64,000 bases of DNA from Rehmannia glutinosa (GCA_016081115.2 JABTTQ020002833.1:310001-374000); one strand, 5' to 3'; positions 27,414 to 38,259 are shown, counted from the stretch's first letter. The notes: generated by a model from the sequence alone, not told the origin. Program-made: numbers and translations.

Positions 27414-27500
27414 CTCTCTCTCTCTCTCAGTGCGCGACTGTGTGAGTTTCTGTGAAAGAGATCAGTTATCTTCGTGTGGTCGTCGTAATCGAAATTGCAG
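27414..27500 (-). promoter_or_regulatory. 5' UTR / proximal promoter of the DnaJ-like gene with (GA)n
   Basis: On the minus strand the sequence before the ATG ends in a (GA)8 tract (27414-27429), common in plant 5' leaders, preceded by cagaaactcacacagtcgcgcactg. No clear TATA box lies at a standard distance, and the start of transcription cannot be fixed. Confidence 0.4.
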
Positions 27501-27507
27501 TAGATTT

Positions 27508-27562
27508 AAGTGAGAATATATAGTTGTTTCAAAAAAAAAAAAAAAAAAGTGAGAATATATAG
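27508..27562. repeat. Mini retroposed poly(A): ttgtttc-A16 between 16-bp direct repeats
   Basis: The 16-mer aagtgagaatatatag occurs at 27508-27523 and again at 27547-27562. Between them are only ttgtttc and a run of A. This is the footprint of a LINE-type insertion whose body is reduced to its tail. It lies about 95 bp upstream of the DnaJ-like gene's ATG. Confidence 0.75.
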
Positions 27563-27868
27563 CATTAAATTTCGTATTATATCTATATATTTATGTTTGA
27601 ATAATTTGAAAAGTTATTTTTAGATACAAAAGTGATAATTAGGAAATTGTGTCCTTGCGCTTGCCTGTGAAAGCTTTTTTATCTCTTTTGTTTTTTTGAC
27701 AAAGACTCGGGTTAGACTGCTTGTTTGGGTCTTTCGGTTAGACGAATCCATTTTGACGGGTTTTTTGTAATTTCACGCACCAATAACATTTTTGTAATAT
27801 TTTGGGGCGGTCATAGGATCTTGGACCGGTGGCATTTTTTGTAATATTAGGGGCCTTTAAAAAGCATG
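27563..27868. other. Upstream spacer, no gene
   Basis: Mixed sequence with a few G-rich phrases (ttttggggcggtcata, 27800-27815). No frame or repeat is supported. Confidence 0.5.
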
Positions 27869-27877
27869 TTGTTTAAA

Positions 27878-28344
27878 TTTTAAATAGGACCGTCATCGCC
27901 GGTTCAACCGGTTATCCAGGTGGTCGGTCCGATATAATAAGGCCCTAAAAACCATTTTTGCGGTTAAAACGGTCAATAGGTCAAATCGAACATCCGCCAA
28001 AGCAGGTTAAATAGTTCAACCGGTTTTTTTGCTATTTTTTTAATTTTTTTGTTTTTATTTTTTTATAAAAATAAAATTTATAAACTTAATATTTAATATA
28101 TTTATGTCATTATTTGAAATTTGAGCTAAATATATAGATATTTTCCTTTTAACTATACATATATACAACTTTTCTTTTTATATTAATGAATTACATCGAT
28201 ATTTTATATAATATAATATCAAATATAATTATCTTTTATTAAAACGGTAAAACCGTAAAAGGTAAAGCGGCGGTTGAAGCCGGTCCGACCGATTGAAGCG
28301 CTAGGTGGTTTGACCGGTTTAATCCGTCTGATATTTAAAAACAT
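27878..28344. mobile_element. MITE with accggtt-rich subterminal repeats
   Basis: The ends ttttaaatagga and, reversed, ttttaaatatcaga are imperfect inverted repeats. Multiple copies of ccggttcaaccgg / accggtttaa lie just inside both ends around an AT-rich core. TTGTTTAAA occurs at 27869-27877 and 28345-28353 and may be the target duplication; with 8 bp counted, this suits hAT-type. There is no coding capacity. Confidence 0.55.
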
Positions 28345-28353
28345 TTGTTTAAA

Positions 28354-28805
28354 AGTATTAGTTTTTCCTGGGAAAGTATTAGTAGTATATCCGAAAAAGT
28401 ATTAGTAATCCTCAACAATATTTTTAGTAGCCTTCATGAAAAGCATTAATTTTTGCCTCAAAAGTATTAGTAATCCACATAAAATGTATCAATTGTCACC
28501 TTGAAAAGTATTAGACAATGACGTAATACTAGACAACCTTAAAATGTATTACTTTTTTCCTTGAAAAGTATTAAAGCAATCCTGGAAAAGTATTAGTAAT
28601 CCATTGAAGCTTTTTTTTAGTAATCCTCATGAAAAGTATTGATTTTTCTCACTAAAAGTATTAGTATTCCCCCTAAATGTACTAATAATCTTATTGAAAA
28701 GTATTAGGTTTTTCGATTAAAGGTACTTTAGTATTTTTCTGAAAAAAAAAAAGTATTAATAGTTCTCCCAAAAGTATTAGTATCCCTATAAAAAGTATTA
28801 ACAAT
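28354..28805. repeat. Interspersed short repeat, core aaaagtattagtaatcc
   Basis: About 15 imperfect copies of (g)aaaagtatta(g)taatcc recur every 25-40 bp, for example at 28392, 28460, 28580, 28650 and 28790. Spacers vary in length and sequence. It is a degenerate minisatellite without coding potential. Confidence 0.7.
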
Positions 28806-29595
28806 GACCATCGGACATTGTTGTGGTGGTGTTAGTGGTTGTGCGGATCAATAGGCGAATTAACCATGGCCGAAGTATTTAGATCCGTCTAACAAATTAG
28901 ATCCACTAAATGTTCGATTTGGAGACTAATCTTTTTTTTTTTGTTAAAATCTCACTATAGTAGAGACATTAATACATTATATACACTTTGTGAAAAAAAT
29001 CCAAAAATACATTATGCACGCACATATGTCTGATTTTTATTTTTCTGATTATTATTATATCCAATAACCATATCAATAACAAATATCATATTAATTATCA
29101 TAATTATTTTTTATCTAAATGGAATCATATACTTAAAATTCAACTTTCTTAAGAAAATATATTATTACTATTATATTTATCTATCAACAAAATTTCGGTA
29201 CCAAAAGCCAAAGATAAAAATGTGATTAGTTGACATTTCATTCCGCCATATTTATTTTTGGAGAGAATAGTGTGAAAGTTTTATTTTGAAAAATTAAGAA
29301 TAAAAATATGATATTGTGATTTATTGTGTGATGAAAATATAATAATAATGATAATCGGTATGATGGTTAGTTGGTAAAATAGTGATTGAATGTGATTTGT
29401 GATATTAAAATGTAATAATGATATTTTATATGGCATTTTATTGGTGAAATTATGATTGGATGTGATTGGTAGAAGAAAAAGTAAGAGATATTAAATAGTG
29501 TATTTTTTGAAAAGTTTTCACAAATAATCATATACTTGGGATGGAAAAAAACTTATAGAGCAGAAATTTTGCAAATATTTTTTACATCAAAGCAC
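28806..29595. other. AT-rich spacer
   Basis: A/T-rich with poly(T) and poly(A) runs. No frame above background and no repeat structure were recognised. Confidence 0.55.
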
Positions 29596-29603
29596 ATCCT
29601 AAC

Positions 29604-29821
29604 TAGAGGTGGTAATCAGGTGCCAAAGACGAAAATCCATTAGGCCGATTTTTCAAGACCTAACTTGACCCGTGTAGTGCATTTTATGTCGGGCCGATCG
29701 TGCCATTGGGCTGTTAGACCGGGCCAAATAGGCCAGATTCTTTTGGGCCTAGAAATTTTTGGCCCAATCTAACTTTATATTCGGGCCGACCCACTGGACG
29801 GGACTTGAATTGGCGCCTCTA
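29604..29821. mobile_element. 218-bp hAT-like MITE with 8-bp target duplication
   Basis: The ends tagaggtggtaatcagg and, reversed, tagaggcgccaattcaag form an inverted repeat. The flanks are atcctaac (29596-29603) and atcctaat (29822-29829), seven of eight identical. The interior is rich in gggcc/ggcccaat motifs. Confidence 0.75.
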
Positions 29822-30539
29822 ATCCTAATTAGTTTGGCAAGGGCTATGTCACCATAGAAAAACATGGGCCTAACTTAGGCAGGGACCAGGATTTAATTGG
29901 TGGCTCAATTTACAAACTAATTGGTCGAGACAATTAAACAAAGGGAAAATGGTATAATTGTCGTACATTTTTATACAAAACTCTGAAAATACATTGTCCT
30001 CTTCTTTCTTGATTGCAACTACATTGTCATTCTATTTTCTTTCCTGCAAATATGCTCCAATGTATGGAACAAAATTTTAACTAAACGACAATATAGATCT
30101 CAAAAATATCAGAAATAAACAGAAAATCACAGAACAACCAAAAGATGAAAACAAATTGCAACAACCAGAAGAACAAAAAACAAAGAGGGAGGAGGAAGCA
30201 AAATCGCAGCAAACAACAAGAGGAAGAACAATCAAATTGTAGCTAAAACAAGAAAAACAAAAGAAAAATCAAAGTAACCAACAACTTTCAATCTCAAAGG
30301 CATTGTTGTGTATTTCATTTAAAATTATTTCTTCTGAAAAAAAGTATTATTTTCTCTACTACTATTTTCATCATTTTCGTCGTTTTCATTTCAAAAAGAT
30401 CATTTTCTATATATTGTACATGAAGTTGATGGTTCTAGCTGGAATTTGTGCATTTGGATTAGTTGAATCTAATGCTTATAAAATCAAATCATTTCAAAGT
30501 TGTTTCAAAATTATTTCAAAGTAGTTTAAAAACTGTTTC

Positions 30540-31372
30540 AACGAGGTTTCGCTTAGAGGAGCCTTCCACTTCACACTTTTAAGTTTGCAAGCAAAGCCCC
30601 TCACATTTTCTCTCTTCTCTCTTTGTAAAACCTAGCATCTACCGTCACCCCTCCCCCTCTATCCTTCTTAGTCACCATCCCCACCTTGCCCTTCCTCTTT
30701 ACCATGGTCGGAGATCATGGAACTAATGGCCTCTAGTCACTAGCCCCTTCCTCTCTTGTCCACCCCTTTTCTTCTTGTGGGTTTGATTCTTCTTGAGTTT
30801 TGCTTGCAGATTTGGGGGTCGGTGACGGGGGTGTGGGGGTTTTCGGAGGTTGTTGTTTGGCGGTGATGGGTTGCGTTTGGATCTAAGAGAGGGAGATGAT
30901 CTTTTCTTCTTGTGTTGCTTTATCTTCTTTGATGTGATTTGGTTTATTATTTTTTTTCCTTTTTATGCGTTTTCTATTTTTTTCCTTTTATGTATTTTTC
31001 TTGATTTCTTTGTTATTCATGTTGAGGGGCAAAGACCCGTAGGTGGGTCTGTGGTGTTTGTCTTGCAGTGCATGGTAGTTGCTCGTGCCTAATTTATTTT
31101 ATATTTTTTGTGATTCAGTTATGGGTTTCCCTTGGAGAGTATTTGGTCCTTCTTTTAGAGTGTGGTTATGTCTCCTGTGTAGGAGTGTTTTTTTCTTCCT
31201 TTCTTTTTGTTTTTCTTGGAGTGTGAGTTTGTATCACTTTACACATTGAGGAGTGTCGTGCTCCCATTGACAAGTATTTGATCAATGTGGCCCTTTTGCC
31301 AGTTGGCAATGGTTGTAAATTTGTATTTGTTTTTCAATATAATTGCTAATTTTTCGGTAAAAAATAATATTT
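30540..31372 (+). mobile_element. Possible 5'/3'-truncated LINE fragment
   Basis: It starts with a C/T-rich leader (tctctcttctctctttg; caccctccccctc type), passes G/T-rich non-coding sequence and ends tttttcaatataattgctaatttttcggtaaaaaa. Such an end is usual for plant L1-type 3' UTRs. I see no endonuclease or RT domain and no target duplication, so this is tentative. The 80-codon frame at 30850 is low-complexity and not supported as a gene. Confidence 0.3.
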
Positions 31373-31689
31373 TTGCTTCATATTTGTAATGAAATTGTGT
31401 AAAACTTAATTATTTATCTGCAGTTATTTCAATTAATAATTTCATAATTGTTTGAACATGTTTCAAGTAGTTTCATCTAATACAATGTTCTTACTTTTCT
31501 TATTTATTTCTAAAATTATTTTCAAGTTGTTTCACGTTTCAAACTTCTTTCAATGTTGTTTCGAACATGTTTCAAATGTGTTTCAACTAATACTCTTTCA
31601 TTGTTTCTCTTAGTAATTTCTAAAGTTGTTTAATAGGTGTTTCAAAAAAAAATTCAAAATATTTCAGCTAATACAATTTCATTGCGTCT

Positions 31690-32624
31690 TGCAGGCATAT
31701 GGATAAAATTACAGTACTAATATACCACAATGAAAATGGCAAGAAAATATATAAGAATTACATCAACTTTCAAGACACATACATACTCATTCTAAATGAT
31801 TACACTTTGAGCATCCTAAATAAAATTTGGGAACAACAATATGGATGACAAAATCTGGCGTGGAACCATCCCCATTGGTACCCGAGTAAATTGGGATGGA
31901 GAATTCCCGATTAATTTGGGGATGGGAATGGGGATGGGGATTTCTGCTTTTCGAAATTAGGAATAGGCCCCGTCCCGATTAGATAAAACGGGAATTCTCC
32001 ATCCCCGTTCACCGAAATATATACATGTATATATATTATTTATTTATTATTAACATAAATTATGTTTATATTTTTTATTTTATTAAATCTTAAAATTAAA
32101 CCCTAAAAATTGTGTGTTTTATATTGTAATGACTTATTACAAGATTTTGTATTTTGAAGATTGTTGTATTTAGCTCAATTTTTAAGGTATTTTATATTGT
32201 GGAGTAATTGCAAGATTAATGATTCATGATATTTTTATCTATTTTAGCTATTGGACTATTTTAAGTAAAAATATAAATTATTTTATAGTTTTTTATTAAT
32301 AAATGCAAAACAAGGACCCTAATTCCTGTGGGGATCCCGATTCCGAATGGGGATTCCCATCCCCGCACCAGATGGCCAAAATGGAGAATAATACGTGGAT
32401 GATATTTGAAATGGGATTTAGGGACAAAGATGGTATGTCCCATACCGATCACGCCCCCGTTCATTGTCATCCCTAAACAACAAATACAAATCAACAAAGA
32501 AAAAGAAATAATACAAATTAAATACCAACCGAGAGAATGTCTTCCACCATTAAAGATTGAAAATAAATTCAATCGAAATAACTCAATTTTTGTTTGTAAA
32601 ATAACTCAATTAGTGGAATAATCA
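31690..32624 (+). pseudogene. N-terminal part of a MULE transposase ORF, split by a hAT-like element
   Basis: Before the insertion the frame reads ITVLIYHNENGKKIYKN (near 31704-31757), ending in an IWEQQ-like segment at 31839. After the insertion it resumes QIQINKEK (about 32480) through PPLKIENKFNRN to 32600. The same order, YHNG...W then LEQQIQ then PPLKIESDYN, recurs in MULE 1 at 33840-34060. This identifies it as the leading domain of the ULP1-associated MULE proteins. The DNA-binding and catalytic parts are absent. Confidence 0.55.
31840..32475. mobile_element. 636-bp hAT-like non-autonomous element, perfect 8-bp TSD
   Basis: The flanks are AACAACAA at 31832-31839 and 32476-32483. The ends tatggatgacaaaat and, reversed, tagggatgacaatgaac match. 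Subterminal regions are G/C-rich (ggggatgggaatgggg; ccccattcgg type), the core is A/T-rich and non-coding. It shares its end motif with 375-810 and was inserted in the MULE 2 ORF. Confidence 0.85.
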
Positions 32625-32779
32625 ATTGTTTCAAGATTGTTTAATAATTATTTCTTAACCGATTCAACAGTCAACGAGAAGAAAGCGAAAAGAGAAAATG
32701 GTAGAAGCGTTAAAAATAAAAAAATCAACCGAGGCATAAAGAAGTAAAATGAAGAGTGAACAAAGTTCCATGAGTGTAA

Positions 32780-32903
32780 CCACAAGTTTGTAGTTCAAGT
32801 GGTACCACTCACCCTTTCTAAGGTGTTGAGGTGTTCGAACCCGATATCTTTTTTTTTGAAATTTATCCCCTCCCCGAGCAAAGACTCTAACTTATTGAAA
32901 AAA
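32780..32903 (+). mobile_element. tRNA-derived SINE with long target duplication
   Basis: A-box-like tagttcaagtggt (32791-32803) and B-box-like ggtgttcgaaccc (32829-32841) are correctly ordered and spaced for an internal pol III promoter. The tail is A-rich. aaagttccatgagtgtaa (32762-32779) recurs as aaagttccatgagcgtaa (32904-32921), an 18-bp duplication with one change. Confidence 0.8.
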
Positions 32904-33799
32904 AAGTTCCATGAGCGTAAAAAATGATTTTTTTCAAAAGAAATATAGGAATTTTTATAATTCCCACTTAAACAAATTTATTGGGCTTGCTTTTTATATA
33001 GGGAAAAGGACATAAATGCCCGATTTTGGATGGCCAATAGACAATGTCCACCGGCCCGCCTATTTCACAAATATACTCGATTTGGCCCAATTGTTCACGA
33101 AATACCCGGCTCAAACAAATTAGGACAAATATACCCGATCTTCAAAGATCTTTGGTGAATTGCAAAGCATTTCCCTCCAAAAATCACGCTCGATCACAAA
33201 GAAGATCTCTCGATCAAAAATACGATCCTCTCATCCCAAATATTAACCAAAACAGATGGATGGAACGCAATACGAGGAAAACAAATCGAAAGCGAAAAAT
33301 TGGACTGCATTCGAGATCACAATTCAAGATCAAAATCAAGAGGAGGAAGAATAACAAAACAGGTAACAAAACGCGATCTGTTTATATTCTTCTGATAATA
33401 CCTTGTTTAGATATATTTCATGATTTTACAGATTGAAATTTAGGGTTCAATGTGTATTGACTGAGATTGAAATTGAATTGAACCAAGTAATTTTGCATGC
33501 AAATCCAAAAACCCAGGATTGTGAGATTCAAAATGCTTATTTTGTTCGAAATATGATCCAAAATTCTACAAAAATTGCTTCTCGTGATTATCTACGAATA
33601 AAACGTGTCAATCTGGAAAACACTGAATGCAGTACATTACGTGGTTTTGTTTCAAATATGTTTCTATCATGTTTCACATATGTTTCGTTTATGTTTCACA
33701 ATTGTTTCGTTACTTTAATACAACACATTGCTTCTTGTCGTACATAAACATTGTTTCATTCATGTTTCATATACGTTTCTTTTATGTTTCACTTAGCTA

Positions 33800-35060
33800 A
33801 CTATTCATCGAAATCCACAGTTGAATGGAACAAATCCCGGTGTAGTATACCACAATGGACAATGGGAGAAAATGGAGAGTATAGGAACTTTGAGATAACA
33901 GAATACTCATTCCAATGGACAAAGACATTCAACACACTAAGGGGATCTTAGAACAACAAATTCAATACAAAAAAAGATATGGAAGATATGCAGATTAGAT
34001 ACAAATTGACAGAGACTCGCCACCATTGAAAATAGAAAGTGATTACAATCTCAAATTCTACGGAAGTGAAAAGCAAAGAAACGGATTTGGATGAAGTTCC
34101 CTTTGTGCATAGATATAGCATGGTTGCGAAAATCGCCAGCGCTAGTCGGGCGGTTGACCGCTGTCCTGGGGCCGCTGGCGGCCGCCAGAATAAGACTATT
34201 TTTTTATTTTTTTCATTGTTTTTTATTTTTGGCCGATTTTTGGCCGATTTTTCCCGCCTAGACCGCCTAGTCGGGCGCTAGGCCCGATTTTTTGGCCACT
34301 GGGAGAGAGCGCCTAGCTCCGATTTGGTGCCGCTAGGCCACCCAGGCGGGCGCCAGCCCGATTTTTTGCCAAAACGATTTTTGGGCGACTTGGGCAAAAT
34401 CAGATAGGCCTAGGGGGCGCTAGGCCGATTTTTACAACACCGAGATATAGTAAGAAACGAATCGAGCTTGGAAATAACAACACAACAAAATGTAACATAA
34501 GGAACCAAAGAAACATGTCTATAGAGAGCTCTCGAAGGAACATATGGGCGAACGCGATTGACTACATCGACTATGCAAACCTCATTAGCGAGTAAATGTG
34601 GTGGGAGAAGAAGTCACGATGGAAATTCAAGAAACTACACATGAAGAAGAATTCCAAAAGGGAGATATCTACAACACCAAGGAGGAATTGATCAAGCGGC
34701 TCATTTCTTATGCCTTGAAAAATCATTTCCAATATAAGGTGAAGAGGTCTTGCAAGCGAAATACTACATAAATCGTATAGATGAAAATTGCAATTGGCAT
34801 TTGAAAGCATCTTCCACATCGATACAAAAACATTCATAGTAAGAGAGCACGAAAGAACACACACATGTACGCTCGATAAGAGGATGAGCGACAATAGCAC
34901 GCCACGGCAAAAATAGTTGGGGACCTTATCAAATCAAAGTACCTCAACAACATCAAAACAGTCTACACGCCAACAGATATAATTAGAGACATGAAAGACG
35001 AGCATGGAATAAGTCTCGACTACAAAAAGACGTGGAGATCGAAAGAAAAAGCACTGGAGG
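33800..35060 (+). pseudogene. MULE transposase N-terminal half, broken
   Basis: The first part (33830-34080) holds the leader domain (EWNKSRCSIPQW-like, then SPPLKIESDYN in a shifted frame). A hAT-like MITE splits the ORF at 34119-34442. The MuDR-type DNA-binding domain then follows: GDIYNTKEELIKRLISYALK (34661-34720), HFQYKVKRSCKRNTT (34726-34770), and a frame-shifted CDENCNWHL-like stretch. The next segment, IIRDMKDEHGISLDYKKTW (34980-35036), ends RSKEKALEV. The catalytic DDE domain and the zinc knuckle that should follow are missing, so it cannot act as a transposase. Confidence 0.7.
34119..34442. mobile_element. 324-bp GC-rich hAT-like MITE, perfect 8-bp TSD
   Basis: AGATATAG flanks it at 34111-34118 and 34443-34450. 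The ends catggttgcgaaaatcg and, reversed, cggtgttgtaaaaatcg pair. The body is made of repeated cgcctag, gggcgctaggc and gatttttggcc motifs that can fold on themselves. It contrasts strongly with its AT-rich host. Confidence 0.85.
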
Positions 35061-35219
35061 TAAAAAAACAAGACGAACCTACATAAAAAATAATATCCAT
35101 GTGATGAACAAAAACAAAAAATAAACAATATAGAAACAAAAAAGAAACAACAAGAAAAAACAAGAAAGATAACAAAAAAAATACTTATAATTAAAAACAA
35201 CAAAAAAAGTATGGGAATT

Positions 35220-36929
35220 GAGAACCTCTAGTTTGCTCTTAATATCGGCAAGTTCGAGAAAACCATTGCAAATTGTTCTTCCAAGAATTTTGAAGTTGAA
35301 ACCTTAAAAGCCTCGAATTCCTTAGAAAACAACCGTTGATTCCTAGCAATGTCGTCAACGGTCTGATTCAAGCCACTACCACCCACACCCTCCTTCCTCT
35401 TCGACCTTCCAACAACAAAATCATCGTCAACCCCGGGGCTGAATGTGTACTTTGATTTATCATAGAATGATCAATGCCCGGTGCACTGACTCATCATCAT
35501 GAGCCACAAGTTCATCAAACCCAAATGAAATAAAAAAATAAATAAATCAAAAGTCGAAACATAAAAGAAACAATTTCAAACATAAATGAAACAAAACGGG
35601 GGAAGAAAATAAATAGTAAAATCATATTGCTGTTCTCAAGGCCGATTGAATATCTTCATGTCAAGGTCTTGGCCACGAACTTTGTTGTCTTTCCGGACTT
35701 TGAACACGTCCGATTCAAAATCCTCGGGATCTCAGAGAGTCAACCCGAGTACAAAACTTGTCGTTCACTTCAGGGCAAAGACTCATAGAACCATATCGGA
35801 AAGCCAACGGAAATCCTGAAGTCTATAGAATTTCAGACGCTTCCCACCAGGATTCTCCTCGCCTTGAAGTTTGTTTATGTACAATATTTGCCGCCTCAAC
35901 TCACGCATCGTCACGTTGAACAAATCACTACCCCAAGGATAAGTGTCCAAAACATCCATATCCTTGTCAACCAACTCAAAAAAATGACATCTCGACGTAA
36001 CTACGGTAGAAGTAAAAAGAAAAAAATGGAGAAAATAAAGTAAAGCCAATTTCGTAAATGCCTAAATCCTCATCCCCCAAACACGGAGTAAAAACATTCC
36101 TCGATCGATTGCTATTAAACTTGTTCCTACTAGCAAAATACTTCAAAATATAACCGAATTCGAACATCACGGATAGAGAATGCTTAACACCAACACAATT
36201 CAAACCAAGAATAATAGCAAACTCACCCAACCCAAACCGCAACAACTTCCCACCCACGTAAAAAACAACAATTACGTCATTCTTCGAGTGGACGACTTGG
36301 CGTTTCAACGAGAGAATGAACAAGCCGATTTTTGAAATCAACTTCTTTCATTTCAGGAAATATCCGAAACAGTCCTCTTAAATGCCTCCGGTTGGTTGTC
36401 GATTAAGGTGGTCTTTATATTCTTAATAACATCAAACGAAAAGCGGTATTTACTCGATTTGAATCGATCGGCCAACAGGTCAAAAACGCGTTGAAACCCT
36501 AGAAACAACAATGAAACAAAAGTAAAAACATAAAAGAAACACAAAATCAACAACCACTTCAACTTAAAACGCATAAAAAACAAATGAAACATAACGAAAA
36601 ACAAATAAGAAACAACACCGAAAAAAAAAAAAGAGTACAAATCAAAATACACAAAACTCATACCTCAAAGAACATCGGTTTCTTCAAAGGAAACCTTTTT
36701 CTTCCCAATGACTTTTCGAGGCATTCGATTTCACAACTTTGGAAGGAGATTTAACATCCAGAACCGCTTCTTCCTCAAAAACTTTTTCTACTTTCATCTT
36801 CTTAGAATCCATAGAACCAAAGAACAACCTTCCTCGAACTTTCCTCTTTTTCGAGGAATCTGCTGCTATCTTGAAGAACTTCTCAAAACTCTCTTATGAG
36901 GTGAGTTTTTGGAGCGTTTTAGGAGCCAT
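35220..36929 (-). pseudogene. DUF1985-domain protein of the ULP1-MULE type, broken
   Basis: Read on the minus strand, a Lys-rich leader starts at the ATG at 36929 (MAPKTLQKLTS). Then come YRFSFDVIKNIKTTL (near 36440) and the DUF1985 core: RQVVHSKNDVIVVFYVGG (36303-36250 region) followed by LRFGLGEFAIILGLNC. A later exon-like frame (35783-36049) gives YPWGSDLFNVTMRELRR. An acidic/basic linker (about 35450-35230) ends the detectable homology. The cysteine peptidase (ULP1/C48) expected behind is absent. TGTTTC-rich stretches between the frames look like introns. It is convergent with the transposase remnant and belongs to the transposon, not to the host. Confidence 0.6.
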
Positions 36930-37275
36930 TAATAACACGAATACGGCGGTTTGAAAAACAAACTAACCCTAGGAATAACGTGATAAAGGACGGCTCGAGC
37001 AGCGAATGAAACCGAAAGCACTAATGGAGAACGTGGCGAACGAACACGAAGAATCGGAAGAAAAGCAGGCGGGAACTCAAGAATGGAATGAAGAAGACAA
37101 CCAAGAAGAATTTTGATTTACCTAGGTTAAGAAAGTGGAGGGTAAAAACGGATAGCGACTAAAGTGGGCGGGTATTTTTGGGAAAAAAACAATGGTCGGG
37201 TAGATTTGGAATAGGGTGATATTTTTATCTTTTTTGAAAAATGAGGGCATTTTGTGTAATTTCCTCTTTTATATA

Positions 37276-38200
37276 TTTAATTATCTATGAGCTTTGTATC
37301 ACTTGAGGTTAAGTTTGAAAAATTGGAAGTTTCTGGTGGGCCTCTTTACTCTTCCGTTTGAATATCAAAAAGTAAAGAATAAAATAATATTTTGCCCTTC
37401 TTGCATGATTAAGAATATGTACTATAAATTTTTTTACTAATTTTTATATATTAATATCGGGACTTTATTTGATCACTGATAAGTGATAATTGTAAAATTT
37501 GTTACTGAAACTCAATTCAACTTCAAATTTGAAAGTGTTTCTCTAAGTCGAAAATACAAAATGACTGCACAAAGTAAGATAACATAGTATTTGATAGGGT
37601 AATTTTGATTTTTAATTATCCTTTAATTATTTAATTATTTAGTTCCAGCTCATTTACTATTTTAGTTCTTAATTGCTGAGTAATGTGTTTGTGCCAAATT
37701 ATTCCTAAATTTTTGGACCACAAGCTCAATCAATTAATCAAGACTCATCTTTGCCCTAGTCCCGACCATAAATAGCGCACCTCGTCTCATTTACTAAGTA
37801 TACACTTTTTACGCGCAATTTACTCTACACTCTAGTTTATTTGGATTTCTCGCTTCACGGGGACACTGGGCCCTTCTTATTTTTTTCCGTGTTGCAGGTC
37901 GGATCCTATCCAAGGTATTTATGCTTTGGAATTGCTACGTGGATCATTTTAGAGTAGTGTATGATCCCACCAATTTTAGCAGCATCAAATATTATAACAA
38001 AAAATGTTATTTATACGTATTAGAAGGTATTATTTCGACGTTCACAGATAATTCAGGTATCTAATAATAATGTTTACTCACTATAAGAATTGAAGTTAGG
38101 GAGGCAATCTAATAAAAATGACAAAAATTCTTAAACGCTGTTTATATTCAATACATGAAAAAAATAGTTATCTGCAAATTCAGCTTAAATATTTCTACCT

Positions 38201-38241
<41 letters not shown>

Positions 38242-38259
38242 CAAAATGGTTTCTAAATA
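37276..38259. other. AT-rich spacer with (AT)n
   Basis: No supported frame. It includes an (AT)17 microsatellite at 38203-38237. A phrase at 37700-37900 resembles a plant leader or retroelement fragment but has no partner. Confidence 0.5.

Larger units (their letters stand above)
29943..32967 (+). mobile_element. Mutator-like element (MULE) 2, non-autonomous, with nested insertions
   Basis: A perfect 9-bp target duplication TTAAACAAA (29934-29942 and 32968-32976) brackets it. The ends gggaaaatggtataatt and, reversed, gtgggaattataaaaatt are weak inverted repeats. Inside are TGTTTC-rich non-coding DNA, the start of a MULE transposase-type ORF interrupted by a hAT-like element (31840-32475), and a SINE (32780-32903). 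A G/T-rich block (30540-31372) may be another insertion. It ends 24 bp before MULE 1. Confidence 0.75.
33001..37266 (+). mobile_element. Mutator-like element (MULE) 1 with transposase remnant and antisense DUF1985 gene
   Basis: A perfect 9-bp target duplication TTTTATATA lies at 32992-33000 and 37267-37275. The ends gggaaaaggacataaatgccc and, reversed, gaggaaattacacaaaatgccc are related. On the plus strand (33800-35060) it carries the front part of a MULE transposase; on the minus strand (36929-35220) a DUF1985-type protein remnant. This convergent pair is the layout of ULP1-bearing plant MULEs. The transposase catalytic domain and the ULP1 peptidase are not seen, so the copy is internally deleted. 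A 324-bp hAT-like MITE is nested at 34119. Confidence 0.85.

Noticed and set aside
30850..31092. 80-codon frame with hydrophobic stretches
   Set aside because: It is F/I/L-rich low-complexity from T-rich DNA in a probable LINE or MULE non-coding region.
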